From: Buxus sempervirens
Lineage: Eukaryota > Streptophyta > Magnoliopsida > Buxales > Buxaceae
DNA length: 64,000 nucleotides
Direction: 5' to 3'
NCBI GenBank assembly: GCA_947561395.2
Contig: OX387190.1
Location: 11,774,858-11,838,857 of the forward strand
In this document: one piece after another, positions 22,612 through 35,479 of the stretch
Numbering within the stretch: position 1 is the stretch's first letter
How the letters are laid out: each line of letters begins with the position of its first letter
Program-made: the position numbers and the translations under genes
Notes under the pieces: generated by a model
What the model saw: only the letters and a program-made list of their open reading frames with translations
Told to the model about the DNA's origin: nothing
Databases searched by the model: none

Positions 22612-23379
22612 CGCGTGTTTTTTGCGAATTTTCACATGCTCGATTTTTTAGCCATATTTACTATTTTTTCCTCTCTTTAGGAGGTGCGTCCTCCTCGTTT
22701 TACCCTCTTTTGGTTCTCAAATTTACCCCAACTCAAGTTTTAAAACTCAGTTGGAACATTCTAGAACCTTATTTTGGGGTACCCTTGGGACCACCCATAC
22801 CCTTGAGTTTTCCTATAAATAGAGGGCCTCACCTCAAGCAAATGGCTGAGAATTGAAGACTAGAAGAGCTCCAAGTGAAGAAGAGAACCCCTGCCTCTCT
22901 GCTTTCTCAAGTCCAGGTAAGCCTCTCTCACCTTTTATTTTCTAGCTTTAATTTCTAGGATTATTCTGATCTTCTTCCTTTCTATAAAATAAGACCTGTG
23001 TGTGATTGCAACCCCAAACCTAAATCCAAGTACCTCAAGTATCTTCTCTAGCCGTAAAACGTGAAGAGAGTTCTAGGGGAAAGGAGGACAGGAATGGATC
23101 CGTAAGGCCGACCCCCATGTTTTGTAATCTTAGAAATGTGTAGTTTTAATATTTTGTTTATGTTGTATGATTGTTTATTGATGAAATATGGAGGAATATC
23201 ATGGATTTATGCTGTTCATAGCATTAGATCTCTTTTTCCTCCTAAAGTTGGGATTTTTCACGTCCACCACATTGTTTTCTCCTTTTTTATGTTTTTTAAT
23301 ATTAGGCTAGGATTTTGGATCTGCTATGATCTATATCGTAGATCTGAAATCAAAAGCCTTAAAGTAACCTCTAGGGTTT

Positions 23380-23870
23380 CATGAGGTGATTTTGAGTTAT
23401 TTTCAATTTTTGAGAGATGGCCCTATGGTCTAAACTCTCCCCTTTTGATGTTTTTCATCGATGTGGGTCAATCTGGTTCAGATCTCTTAATTAATGAGAA
23501 ACCTGAACCAGATCTGTACCCTAGATGGTTTTGATTTATTCTTCAATATTATGAGATGATTTTGGAATTGTTTTGATTTTTGAGAGAAGACCCTATGGTC
23601 TAAACTCTCCCCTTTTGATGTTTTTCATCAATATGGGTGAATCTGGTTCAAATCTCTTAATTAATGAGAAACCTGGGCCGGATCTGTACCCTAGATGGTT
23701 TTGATTCACTCTTCAATTTCACGAGGTGATTTTTGGTTTATTTTCAATTTTGAGAGAAGATGGTCTAAACTCTCCCCTTTTGATGTTCTTCATCAACATG
23801 GGTGTATTTGTTTTAGATTTCTTAATTAATGAGAAATCTGGACCAGATCTGTCCCCTAGATTGTTCAGGT
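23380..23870 (+). repeat. Three tandem copies of a 170-bp unit in the LTR
   Basis: Copies begin near 23380, 23550 and 23720 with (A)TGAGGTGATTTT. Each contains GGTCTAAACTCTCCCCTTTT, CTTAATTAATGAGAAA and CAGATCTGTACCCTAGAT-like phrases. The third is shortened. Confidence 0.85.
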
Positions 23871-24409
23871 TCAATTCTCCAATATTTTGTAAAAATAATT
23901 TTTTTTTATTATTATGTAATTCCTAGATTTCAAGGATTTAACTTAAAGCTAGATTTTTTAAGTTTTTACTTTAGATTTGTTTTTTTTATCTTGATTTTAG
24001 TTAATCATGAAGCCTAAAAAATGATGTATTCATAGGAAGGATCCAGAATTAATTGGATCATTCATATGGAAAAAAACCATACATCTTGTATTCTTTGATC
24101 TTTTACTTTTGATTTGAGTTTTATTAGCAAGCCTTTTTTTAAAACATGAACAATACTTGGCAACCACCTTGTGTGGATGAATAGGGGTGCCTAACAGCTT
24201 CCTCTATTCATAACCTAATCTCCTTACCCATCTCTGGTTTATTTTTAAGTAGAGTTATTTTTACTCTAATTTTGCCTCTCTTTTTTATCTTATTTGATTA
24301 TTTTGGTGTCCATTCACACCTTAGAATTGAATGGTGGAGACTCCTTTTTTATTGAGCCCGTGTAATGATTTATGAAGTCATTGAATTGATTTTTCCCATG
24401 TCTCACAAC

Positions 24410-24427
24410 TGGCGACTTCGCTGGGGA
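24410..24427 (+). other. Primer-binding site of the Tat-type element
   Basis: TGGCGACTTCGCTGGGGA lies two bases after the LTR end and closely resembles the primer sites of plant Tat/Ogre elements, usually assigned to an arginine tRNA. The tRNA identity was not tested here. Confidence 0.75.
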
Positions 24428-24554
24428 TTAGTGGATTCAAGCTATGTTTTGTTTTTATTTTTGAATACTTGCTATTTTGTTTTATTTGGGCATATTGATG
24501 TATTTTAAATCTAATTTGTATGATTAGAAGACTCATGAAGATAGGGCATGTATG

Positions 24555-27500
24555 TGTGCGCATGTGAAAATGGCACGCGGCGGGGCGCACGCGAATCGTG
24601 CGCGTGCCTCCGGATGGGAAAAATGGGAAGTTGGAGTCGCCACCGCCTAATGGGGTGCAGCCGGACACCTGGGTGCCTAAGTTTGTCTATCAGGCTTGGT
24701 CTGCGGCTAGAGATTCTAGGCAAGTTCTCAGTTGCGGTCTGAGGAGGTCCGTAGACACCCTAGTCCACCCCGTCGGATGACGGGTCCCATAGGTTCCCTA
24801 GTTTTGAGCCAACTTTGGTTTCTCACCCAATTCCTATTCCAGCATGCAAATTTGATTGAGTCTTGCGGGACCGCCGAAATGGTGTGGGTCCCTTTACTTG
24901 TTTTATCTTCTTAGCTTAGAGTGATCTGAGTCTGGTGGGGTGGGCCCTGTTGGAAGGCCCACGGAATCCTTGGTGGGCTTGGTTAAGCCCACGTGCCCCT
25001 GGTGGGCCTTAATCTAGCCTGGTGGGGTGGGCCCTGTTGGAAGGCCCACAGAATCCTTGGTGGGCTTAGTTAAGCCCACATGCCCCCTGGTAGGCCGTAA
25101 TCTAGCTTGAGAGGCCCTTTGGGGCTTTGGTTCAGTTGAGTTGAGTTTATTTTGGAGTTCAAGTTTGAGATTTTAGATGATTTTCATGCAAAGGCGGGCC
25201 TAGATTGCTTTGTGGGCCCTCGAACGGGCCACACAGTTGGTTGCCAAGTGATTTTGAGTTATCTTGATTAGTTACACCAAATTGGCCCAGGCTTTGGGCT
25301 TGGGGCCCTTTACTTGGGCTTGGGCTTGAAAGCCCAAGGCTTCCTGAGTTAGGGTTTGGAAACCCTAACCTTTGTTTGGTTCAATGGACTCAGTGGGCCT
25401 GACAGGCCCTGCCCTTGGTTTCGGCCAAACCACAACATTATCTAAGCATGCATGCCCCGAGTTGGGCTTGGGTGGGCCTCTAATGGTTTTGGCCCAAGCA
25501 AAGTGAGTTGGTCGGGCTTGGTGGGCCCTATTGGAAGGCCCACTGGAAATCAAATTGAACCGGGTTGGTCCATGGCCCATCTTGGGTTTCCAGTTGACCC
25601 ATAAACCCTTCTGGTTCGGCTGGTTTGATCAAATAAAGCATAAAAATTGCACAAGACCATGAAATATAGAAACCGGCACTTCAATAGTGTAGCCGACCTT
25701 GGATGTCAACTACAAACAAAGCTACTTGTATCCGACCTTGATGGTCGGATACGAAGAAGACCATGTTGATCCAACCTGAGTTGTCGGATCAACTAAACAG
25801 ATGGTCTTTTCGGATTTTTGCCAATGGGCTTGGGTTTCTGGGTTCCTCATGGATGTTCTAAGGTTTGGTGGGCCTCTGGGAAGGTCCACGCAGGTACAAG
25901 GGGTGAAAGGACACCCCAATACTTGGACTTTTGGGATTTTTGCAATAGGGGAAAAAGGGAGAAGGCATGGGAGGTTGCCTTCTCCCATCTGGATCATGGA
26001 TGACAGTAAAACAACGACCAAGGAGTCCCTGTCTTGGTCTCACCTAAACCTCATATCAGCAAACCAATCAAGTCCACGGAAATCCCATCAATCGGACACC
26101 TAAAGAATGTTTTATAGAGCATGCATCACAGCAAGATGTGCATGTGTGTGCTTATGGTCCTTGAGGAATGAAGAAACAAATTTATTCCCATGCAAGACCA
26201 AAACAAATGGCAAGACATAGGAAATCCCTAGATGTGTTCCTAATAAGTGAGGACATGAGCGTGTACATAGGACGTATGCAAAGCCGAATGATGTAACTTC
26301 GTGTAATCAAAAACAGTGAGCAAAAGTGATGAAACAGGACAAAGAGGAGTGCACAAAACAGTAAAAAAGACAGGTACTAAGATAGCCTTGCCACTAAGGC
26401 ATGCATGCTTTACATGTCGATGAATGATATGAGGACTTTTAGGCATACGCAAAGGAGGTATTAAACAAATAGCACATGGGATTTCCAGCATGCCAATATT
26501 GACTTATGTTACCCACTCAACCTAAAGAAAAGCATCTAAAAGAAGCGAAGAGAAAGGGGGGTTACTGAGAGGGATACATTAGACTTGCTCTTACAAGGGA
26601 ACATGCTCCCCACAATGTGGAATCAAACACACACAACCAGAAGCTGAAATCTCAAACGAGGCCATATGGAGAGATCCCTCCTTCTCTCTTTTACTTAAAT
26701 AAGATTTCCACACTACCCTTAAAGAGTGACTACTCTTATAACATCATGAAAAGAGAGTGTAAACGATAGAATATTCACATCACACACAATAGAAATGTTA
26801 AAGCATGCACAAGGGTGTAGATTCTTCAAACAACAGAAATGTTAAAGCATGCACAAGGGTATAGATTCTTCAAACAAGCCCAAATTTATATATGCTAAAC
26901 AAATCAACAAGGAGAGCTCACCTTGGGGTTTTAAACCCTTGTAGAATGTATGTCAAGCCTCCTGAAGCTAGGCAAGGGCTGGAGCAGCTTCTCTCGGCAC
27001 CAACAGCAACCTCTCCTCCTTCTTCAAGCCTTCAAGTGGTGGAGATGGAGAAGGGAAGGAAAGGGGAGGGCTAGAATGGTCAAGGGAGAGAAGCTTTTGG
27101 GTTTAGGGAGCAATGGGGGGCTAGAGGGCAAGGTTTCGAACCAGGGGTAGGGAAGAAGAAGAAGTGGAAAAGGGCCAAGAAGAGCCAACCCACGGCCGGG
27201 GGGGTTGCTAACCTTTTTATAGAAAAATTTTTGTATCCGGCATTTAATGTCGGATACACTACACTTCCTTTGTATCCGACATTTTATGTCGGATACACTG
27301 CACTTCCTTTGTATCAGACATAAAATGTCGGATACAAACACAATTATTTCAAAATTTTAATTTTTCTACGCGAATCCGTCAGTGAATCGGCGTGAATAGC
27401 ACGGCGTATCTCTTGTATCCGACCAATAATGTCGGATATACACAAAAATATGTGTATCCGACATATATGATCGGATACAAATCCGATATTTATAGATTTG

Positions 27501-28079
27501 GTCCCTGGATATTCGCAGATTCACCCGATACACTTGGATATTCACAGATTTGGTCCCTGCGAATTTTTGATTTAATCCCTAAGATATTTTGTATGTTTGG
27601 ATATTCACGGATTGCCCCCCGAGATATTTTCTTGCACTTCTTGCCACGTGTGCAGCCTTTTGCCACGTGTGCAGTTTTCCGGTTTCTGCTACTCGGAAAC
27701 TTCAACAGCTCATATCTTCTTCGTCCGGACTCCGATTTGTGCAAACTCAGTTGCGTTAGAACCGTATTGGAGTCCTCTATCCATTGGGATAGGATTAAGC
27801 AATCGATTCGGGGTTTAGCAGAAATTCAACTTTCAGCTCCCCCTCAAGTTTGACCGGCTCATATCTTCTTCATCTGGACCCCGATCTGAGCAAACTCAGT
27901 TGCGTTAGAATCGTGTCGGAATTTCCTAATCATTAGGAAGAAGCATGGTGGCCAAATTGCACTTGATCAAAAAGTCAACTTTTGTCCCCTCAAGGTTTGA
28001 CTTTTCTGTTGTCTTTTAGCACATTTTTTTGTTTTCTTCTTTTTTTCTTTTTGGTTTGATCAAAATTTGGGTGCTTACA
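24555..28079 (-). repeat. Solo LTR, 3525 bp, TGTAAGCACC family, in the Tat leader
   Basis: A perfect target duplication GTATG lies at 24550-24554 and 28080-28084. The sense strand is minus, starting TGTAAGCACCCAAATTTTG at 28079 and ending in GCGCACA at 24555. It has 149-bp spaced repeats (27974 and 27825), GTATCCG-type words (27480-27233), TATAAAAAGG (27221 to 27212), a donor CAAG/GTGAGC (GT at 26921-26920) and a second word cluster (25797-25727). Confidence 0.92.
27233..27480 (-). promoter_or_regulatory. GTATCCGAC/GTCGGATAC word array upstream of LTR TATA box
   Basis: Five or more inverted pairs such as GTATCCGGCATTTAATGTCG then GATAC, within 250 bp, end a few bases before TATAAAAAGG. The word centre has drifted from CCGG toward CGAC compared with the copy at 13376-13623. 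Confidence 0.55.
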
Positions 28080-29362
28080 GTATGTGTTGCTTGATTGTGT
28101 CTAGAAACATGTTTAGGGGGAACTTATCTCGACACATGGTTTTGCTGTATTTTATGATAACATCCTTTAATTTGGGCTTTTAATGCTATGTGTTGATCAT
28201 GAAAATTAAGAACATGAAATCTAGGAGTTTAGTGGATATTTTTGGGGTTTTCAAGCATGTTTTCCATGATTAATCGCTTCTTGTACAATATGATTACTTG
28301 CTGTATTTTTATGGCATGCTTTGATTTGGGGGTTTAATGCTATGTTTTGATCATGAAAATTTTGAGCATGAAATCTGGGAATTTAATGGATATTTTGGGT
28401 TTTCAAACATGTTTTTCATGATTAATTGTTTTTGTACAATATGATAACATGCCTGTGTGATATTTTTTTTGGATATATAATAATCATGAGCATGTTTAGG
28501 TGTTTTATTATCTAGTCTACTTGTGTTTATTTATTTCCAATATGATGTTATATCTGCCTTGGTTTGAGAATGTATATGTGCATGGCTGTGAAAAAAGAGT
28601 GGCAAAGGGCTGAGACATTGTGAATGCACCTTTATTTCAAATGCACTTGAGCACTTTAAATCTTTTACACAACCTATCCATTACCTATAGGAAGTTGAAC
28701 CCGAATGTGTGTAGCTTAGCGCAACGAGGTCGTTACTTCGGAAAGCGAAAGTGAAAACATTCACCTTAGAACTTTGAGCTAATGATGTGATGACATTGTG
28801 GATCTTTGATTCTGGTCATCACTAGGCTTGAGTTCTAAGTTGCCATTAAACCAAAACCCAAAACCCCTACGCTTGAAGGTGGAGAAACACGTTTTTAGCT
28901 AAAGTAAACAATTACAATGGGGAAATGGGTTTATAATTGAGGAAAGGCCGTTTGCATGGGTTACAAGCCAAGGTATGATATGAATACCATATTGAAGGTA
29001 AACACAAGGTAAGAAGGTAATATCATGTTTTTAGAATTATCTTCATACCATGTAAAGTAAGTGCCATGGTGTCCATATGTTTGGGATGAATTTTTCCAAA
29101 TGAGGTCTATATCCTAAGATTGGTGTAGCTTATAGGTCTCAGAAGTGATCCTACCCAAAATCCATATAGGAGGCAACCAAAAGTACAAAATCCGTGAATA
29201 TAGTGTCAAAGTTTGGAGGGAACATGTGCCCTCATGAGCATTCATGCACTTTTGTAAATATTGTGACAAAGTCCACTTTGGGACAGTCTAAAAGCCTTTC
29301 AATGGTGAACCGTATGTTTGGATGAGCAATCAAAGTCATTAAATCACTTGGAAAACAAGAAC

Positions 29363-29480
29363 AATGAAAATCCGTCCGTAAACTGCATTTTATTTGTGGA
29401 CATGGCCTGACCGCATTTTATTTGCGGACATAGCCTGACCACATTGTAAATGCAGTCACAGCTAGTCCGCACTAAATATG
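29363..29480 (+). promoter_or_regulatory. Palindromic word array W2 in the Tat leader
   Basis: It has CTGCATTTTATTTGTGG, CCGCATTTTATTTGCGG, CCACATTGTAAATGCAG and CCGCACTAAATATGCGG, linked by ACATGGCCTGA-like phrases. These are the same words as in the LTR and before both antisense genes. No clear TATA box or ORF follows on either strand. Confidence 0.6.
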
Positions 29481-30082
29481 CGGTTTTACAGATATAATTG
29501 CACTTTCAGCAACTTTTGTAAACCAACTTGGTTCCTTTAACCTCTTAAGTGATATAAACAGATGATAAACACTTCAATAAGAGTAAAGAGCATCCAAATC
29601 AAGGGGTTAAGCTCATTTTGGGGAAATTTTACCTAATGTGAACATAAAGGAAAAAGGAGTTTGAATCAAAATACACTTCAATTGAATCTAAAATCACATC
29701 AATGTTGCAAAACATATTCTTGAAGTGTAATCTAATGGGGGAATGAAGAAAGAAACTTTCAAATCATTTTAAATCTCTAAGGTTTGATAAGAACACTTCA
29801 ATTTAAAATCTATTTTTGAATAAGAAATTTCAAAATAAAAAAAAAATCAACTCAAAAGTCTAAAAAAAAATTCAAAAATTCCATGGGCCTCTGAAAGCCT
29901 TTGAATTTCAGATTTTTAACTTCATAGGCCTTTTAAAGCCTTAATTTAGAAGGACCTCTGAAAGCCTGAAATTCATATCTTTATCCTCATAAGCCCCTAG
30001 AAGCTTGCGTGATTCTAGAACCCTTCATAGGCTCCTAAAAGCCTGCGTAATTTCAGGAGGCTTTGGAAGCCTTAATTCCAAA

Positions 30083-30236
30083 TTCATATCTTGTAAAACA
30101 TGTTGGAAGCCCTAAAATATTCCAACAACTCTTTGGATGGTCTTTTTCGTACCAACCAATTCATATCTTGTGGGACATGTTGGAAGCCCTAAAATATTCC
30201 AACAACTCTTTGGATGGTCTTTTTCGTACCAACCAA
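30083..30236 (+). repeat. 77-bp tandem duplication
   Basis: Two near-identical copies start with TTCATATCTTGT at 30083 and 30160. A third partial copy starts near 30309. Confidence 0.9.
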
Positions 30237-30540
30237 TTCATAAGCCCTTGGAAGCTTGAGTAATTCCAAGACACTCTGTGAGTTGTCTAGAAACTTTCAT
30301 TTTAGACAATTTATATCCTGTGGGACATGTTGGAAGCCCTAAAATATTCCAACAATTCTTCTAAATCAAAAATAAATAAATAAATAAATCCAAACTCATG
30401 TTCACCTAACCTACATACATGCATTCATAGGCATGTGAATAAGATATAAATTGGTGCTGACATAATTCTTTATTTTCCTGTGACCAGGTACCAGTATACT
30501 TGCAAACATTGCTCCCGTGACCAGATCCAGAGCTCGCACA

Positions 30541-32745
30541 ATGAATCCTACTGAGAATCAAGCCCATGTTCTTGCTCAAGACTTTGCTCAACTGCAAAAG
30601 CAAGTGGTAGGGATCGCCCAAATGCTTGAAAACTTACTGGCAACTCATGCTCAGCATGCCCAGAATCATGCCTCCACTTCCCACCAAGCACCTCCACCTC
30701 AAACCAACATTCCACCTCCAGCTCAACCTATCCCTGAGCCCATTTTTGAACCTGTCCCTAAACCTATACTGATCAGGGAGGATAGTGTTGAATCTGAGAA
30801 AGAAAAGGAAAAGGAAAGAATGAAGGATGAGATGGAAAGGAAGTTCTTGCACAAGTTAGAGATGATTCAGGAGGAATTGAGAGAAGTGAAATGGGTGAAC
30901 AGTTATGGGGGCACAAACTTTGAAGACTTGTGCCTATACCCATATTTTTGCCGACCAGCCAAGTTTAAGTGCCCAGACTTTGACAAATACGATGGCACTG
31001 GCTGCCCTATGAGCCATCTGAAGCTCTATTATGGAGCCCTATGCCAATTTGGCCGGGATGACAGCATACTGATCCAGCTCTTCCAAAGAAGCTTGACTGG
31101 AGCTGCTTTGAGGTGGCTTGCCACACTTGACCATGGGAAAATCAGAAGGTGGAAGGATTTGGCTAACACCTTTTTGGCCCAATACAAATTCATTTCTAAG
31201 ATCATGCCAGATAGGTACGATGTGATGAGGATAAGCAAAAGTAAGGATGAATCTGTAAGGCAATACGCCAAGAGGTGGAGGGAGACTGCCTCCCAGGTTA
31301 GACCACCAATGTTAGAGCTTGAAATGATCTCAACATTCATAAGTACACTAAGGTGGCCCTTATACAATCATTTGGTGGGCCAGACCACCACCAATTTTGC
31401 TGCCCTAGTACAAGTGGCCGACCGGATTGAGGACTAGGTCAGATCAAGAAAAATAATCGATTACTCTGCTATGGCTGGTCAGTCAGATTCCTCCCCTTCT
31501 TTTGCACAGAAGAAGGGGAATGGAGTTAAAAAGAATGGAAACAAGAAAGAAGAAGAAGTAAACGTGATACAAGCTCCTCCTCCCAGGAAACCACTCCACA
31601 TCAATGTCCCTGCACCCCAGCAGACCCAGCAGCCACAAACCAACTATCAAACTCCACTCAACATCAATTTCTCTCCATCCATACCTGCAAATCAAAGGAA
31701 GGTTTTCACTAAGGAAGAGGGGGATGTCTGGATGGCAACAAGAAGGAATATAGTCTTCACTCCTATTCCCGTGTCTCTCTCCCAACTATTACCAACCTTA
31801 CTGAAGGTGGGATATGTAACCCTGAAGGAGCCAAACCCAAATGCATCTAAGAGGAGGAATTTTGATCCCTCAGTCACTTGTGATTTTCACATGGCTGCAC
31901 CAGGACATCCTACTGACAACTACTGGCCTTTAAAGCATGCCATCCAGGACCTGTTGAACCAGAAAACTTTGTCCTTCAACACAGCTGCTCCTACCCCTTC
32001 TGGAAATGACATTGGGCAAAATCCTCTGCCTTATCACAATGGGGCAGGCCCATCCAACTCAATTGCAGCCATCTCTTCCATTCAAAGAACTTTTGACCCC
32101 TCTCAGTTGATTGCTCCCATTGGGGCTACGGTTAAAGTTCATTTTAACCAAGTAAAAGGGGAAGAAAAAATCAATGTCGTTTCTGGAAGAAATGGAAATG
32201 ACAGTGCTGCTAAAGACATTAATTCTTCTTTGAGCCGGGTCTCCTCTCTCATGGCCCAAATAAATGTTTTGAGGCTTCCTTTGGTTATCAATAGCAACCC
32301 ATACACCTTTTCTCCATCCAATCCATCAAAAACCTCCTTGGTCATCAACTATGACCCCACCACTGCATCAATTACTTCTTTTGCTCCAACAACCCCTAAG
32401 CAGCTTCCGCCCTTGGTTGTAAATGTGCCTCCCGTCTATAATGCTCCTAAATCAACTCCTACATCCAAATCCAATCTTCCCCCACTTGTGATCAATGTTC
32501 CTAAACCTTCCTACTCCGAGTCGGCTGTACCATGGAATTACAGCGAGAGTGTCACAACTACAGTTCCAGTGGTCGAGAGACGGAACCAGGAGGAAGTGAA
32601 CCTCACGCTGAGGTCAAGAAGATGTGTAAGAGAAGAAGGAAAGAAAAAAGAGTTGGAAGTTGAGAAGGAGAGAAAAGAAGCAGAAGAAAAGACCAAACTG
32701 AAAGGAAAAGCGAAAGCAGGGGAAGACACTCCCCAGCGAGTGTGA
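30541..32745 (+). pseudogene. Tat/Ogre-type gag with one in-frame TAG
   Basis: The first ATG is at 30541 (MNPTENQAHVLAQDFAQLQK). The order is an N-terminal coiled segment, a Pro-rich linker, a Lys/Glu coil, and the gag core (FKCPDFDKYDGTGCPMSHLK, then LTGAALRWLATLD and VRQYAKRWRETASQVRP), typical of Tat/Ogre gag. A TAG at 31435-31437 interrupts RIED-stop-VRSRK. The frame then continues to 32745 through the later gag region (FDPSVTCDFHMAAPGHPTDN), a low-complexity Pro/Asn stretch and a Lys/Glu-rich end. Gag would form the particle. The segment that normally links gag to protease is missing, apparently deleted where the compound LTR now begins. Confidence 0.88.
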
Positions 32746-33607
32746 TTTATAGGTGAAGCTGGAGAAGCTCAAGCCTGAAGCCAGCCAAAGTGGCTAAGCC
32801 CCAGCTTGTCAGTGACCCTGGAGGTGAGCAACTTCTATTTGGTTAAATAAGATCTCCTGTTATGCGAAAAACGACTAAGTGTTGGTTGGTATTGTGCAAA
32901 TAGGAGGAGAGTGGCAAACTTGTAATTTATGTGTTGTGGGAAGTTGTTTAAGTGGAATAAAATATATATATATATATATAGCCCCAAATACCCATTTGTG
33001 AACCCACGTCCTACCCCTTTCTTTGCCCTTCTCCATTTCCCTATTCTTTTCTCCCATTCCCATTTCTTCTTCATCTTCTCCTTGACCTTCACCCCTCATC
33101 CTTTCCATTCATTTTCGAACCCATTTGGAGAGAGAGAGTCCTTGCAAGAGAAAGGAGGAACCCAAGTGCCATTTTTGTTTGGGAGCATTTGCTTGGATTT
33201 GGTGGAGGAAACAACCAAAAGGCACGAGGTGTAGCGCCCCAGATCCGGGTCTGCCCTATCACGGCACCAACCTATACCCAAGACCTACTTATGGGCCCAA
33301 AAGAACCTGATAAACATAACTAACGTGGGCAATTACAATGTAATCATCGGAGTGCATAAGGTAAAGAAGCATGGAATTTAAAATTTTTCATATAACACAA
33401 GATCATTTGTATAATAAGCTCAAATGATAACATTTGCGTATACAAAAAAGGCAACTAAGATCTTTCCATCACTATCTCTCACATATGCATTCATACACAA
33501 AAATGATAATCTAAAGATAACTCCCAAGTCTATAAATCCAAAAAGAATAATTACATCCCATTTATAGTTTCTAGAAACTAAATACAATAACATAAAGAGA
33601 ACCCCTA

Positions 33608-33687
33608 CTATGGATAGTAAAAGTCCTCGAGCCTGCGCTCAAGCTCACCCTCAATAGCTACCCCAGTACGTGGCTCACCAAGCGGAT
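33608..33687 (-). other. LTR-borne terminal exon, copy 3
   Basis: Acceptor GTTTTCAG, 2 nt, then 25 codons starting PLGEPRTG and ending EGELERRLEDFYYP, then TAG. The length is 80 nt (2 modulo 3). It aligns with the exon of the sister LTR at 3242-3330 through GE, EGEL and the terminal ED-Tyr-Tyr-Pro. Confidence 0.55.
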
Positions 33688-35479
33688 CTGAAAACAAATC
33701 CAGTAAAACAAAACGCGTGTGACTTAAAGTCCCAGCAAGTAGCAAACATGCATGAATGGAAGCAATTGATGCAATTCATGGATCATCATGAGTAGAAGCA
33801 GTTTATGTGATTCATGTAACATTAAATGAATAAAAACAGTTCATGCAATTCATATTCTCAAGTCAAGCATCTAAATAATATAACCCAAAAATTTAGCTAA
33901 CAAACCTGGTAGGACTGATAATGTAAGACAAACCTATAGAGCTCATGATGTAGAACAAAAGGGCAAGTGAGATCTACACCGTCACTTAAATCGCATAGAA
34001 AAAGCTCATCACAACTTTACCGAATCAAATTAATATTCCCAATGTGTAAGAAATAACTAATAAGCACTTCACAGCCAAAGCCAATTCACAATAAAATACA
34101 TACCCCTTAAGGTCCACGAATTACGCATTTGAGAAGTGGGATAGTCTTAGGATCCCCAATAAAGTCACCATACCAAAAATCAACAGATTCCAAGACAAAA
34201 AGTTTCAGACCTCAAAAATATTCTAAGTCTGGATAAAACGTTGACTTTTCGGTGTCGAATTTTTCTAAACAAATCTACAAGGAGTTTGGGGCTCAAATTC
34301 TAGTTGTAGTCTATTGGAGGGTATAAAAATCATCTAGAATTTTTTGGGCTTCCGAATCACTCATCTGGATATCAAACTCAAAAAGTGGCCATTTTTAAAA
34401 ATCAGGAAAACTGGAAATTTAGGCACAAACTGAAAAGTTGACTTGTTATTGGTTGGGAATTGGGCCTTGGGAGTATTTTTATTGGTTCCAAATGGGGGGT
34501 AAAACCTTATTTACATATAAAGACTTAAGTAAATTGAGCAATAAATACAGAGGACATTTACTTAAATGTCTTTCATGTAATAAGGATGATATACAAGAGG
34601 CTTGGGTTGTTTGGGAAAGGGTTTGAGGAAAAAGGATGAAGAACTATCAAAACAGGGTCCACGATTAGGCCCACAATTAATCGCCCAGGGGCGATTAGCC
34701 CAACGTTCGGGCGTTGAAGCTTAAGGTTCAAGCGTTAAAGTGGAATATGGGGCCAACGTGCGCACATTGAATTCAACGTTCGCGCGCTAAGATTCTAGGT
34801 TAATCGCCCGGGCTAATCCTGATTCACGATTACTCTTTACATTGACTATTTTTGGGTGTTTTGGCTCAAGATTAATCGCCAGCTCGGGCTCTTACGAAAT
34901 TTTGGCTATTTTAAACATAAAAACTCCTACAAATCATCCCTAACCTTTCCAACACCAAATTTGATGATCATACATCATCCCAACACATTTAAAAGATCTT
35001 CCACAACAAGAATTCATCCCCAACTCCTCATGAACACAACATCCATCACATAAATCATCATTCAAATACCAAACTCAAACCCTAATTTTAAATGTGAACA
35101 ATAGAGTTGGAAATCCATGGAAAATCAATGGAAAACTAAACCAAATAGTTACATAAACCAAACCCTACGAATTTTTGAAGCAAAACCCTACATGCAAGTG
35201 ATTCTTCAGTTTATCAAAACCCTAGGATAGAGAAATATGAAAATCCAATAAACTCATTTTAGTTGAAGGGTTTGCTACTTACATGATGATGGAGAAGCAA
35301 ACTTCTTTTTAAGCTTTCTTCTTCTTCTTGTCCAAGCCTTCAAGCAAGCTCCCACAACTTTCTCTCTTGTTCTATACGTCCAAGACAAGAGGGAGTGTTC
35401 TAAAAATACTTAGAATTGAAATTAGGGCATCATTTTATATGCCTAAGTTTTGGGTCTTTCAAATCTGCCCCTAAAAAAG

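Larger units (their letters stand above)
22368..24407 (+). repeat. Tat-type element 5' LTR, about 2.04 kb
   Basis: It starts TGTAGACACCCC, a common LTR start in this lineage, and ends in TCTCACA just before the primer site. In order it has the palindromic word array (22474-22611), TATAAATA (22814-22821), a leader, a strong donor TCCAG/GTAAGC (GT at 22917-22918) and three copies of a 170-bp repeat (23380-23870). The exact 3' base is uncertain by about two positions, and no target duplication can be tested because the right end is missing. Confidence 0.8.
28085..30540 (+). other. Long leader of the Tat-type element between primer site and gag
   Basis: No ORF is supported. It contains a roughly 155-bp direct duplication (about 28140-28293 and 28296-28449, sharing TTAATGCTATG and TTGATCATGAAAATT). 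It also holds word array W2, a run of GGCCTCTGAAAGCCT-like palindromic words (29885-30060) and 77-bp tandem copies (30083-30236). Ogre elements often have an extra ORF here; none is visible. Confidence 0.6.

Noticed and set aside
24410..28084. Reading 24555-28079 as part of the Tat leader
   Set aside because: Exact GTATG duplications and family-typical termini show it is a later solo LTR insertion.
30517..30540. Gag start at 30517
   Set aside because: That codon is GTG. The first ATG in frame is 30541, which I used.
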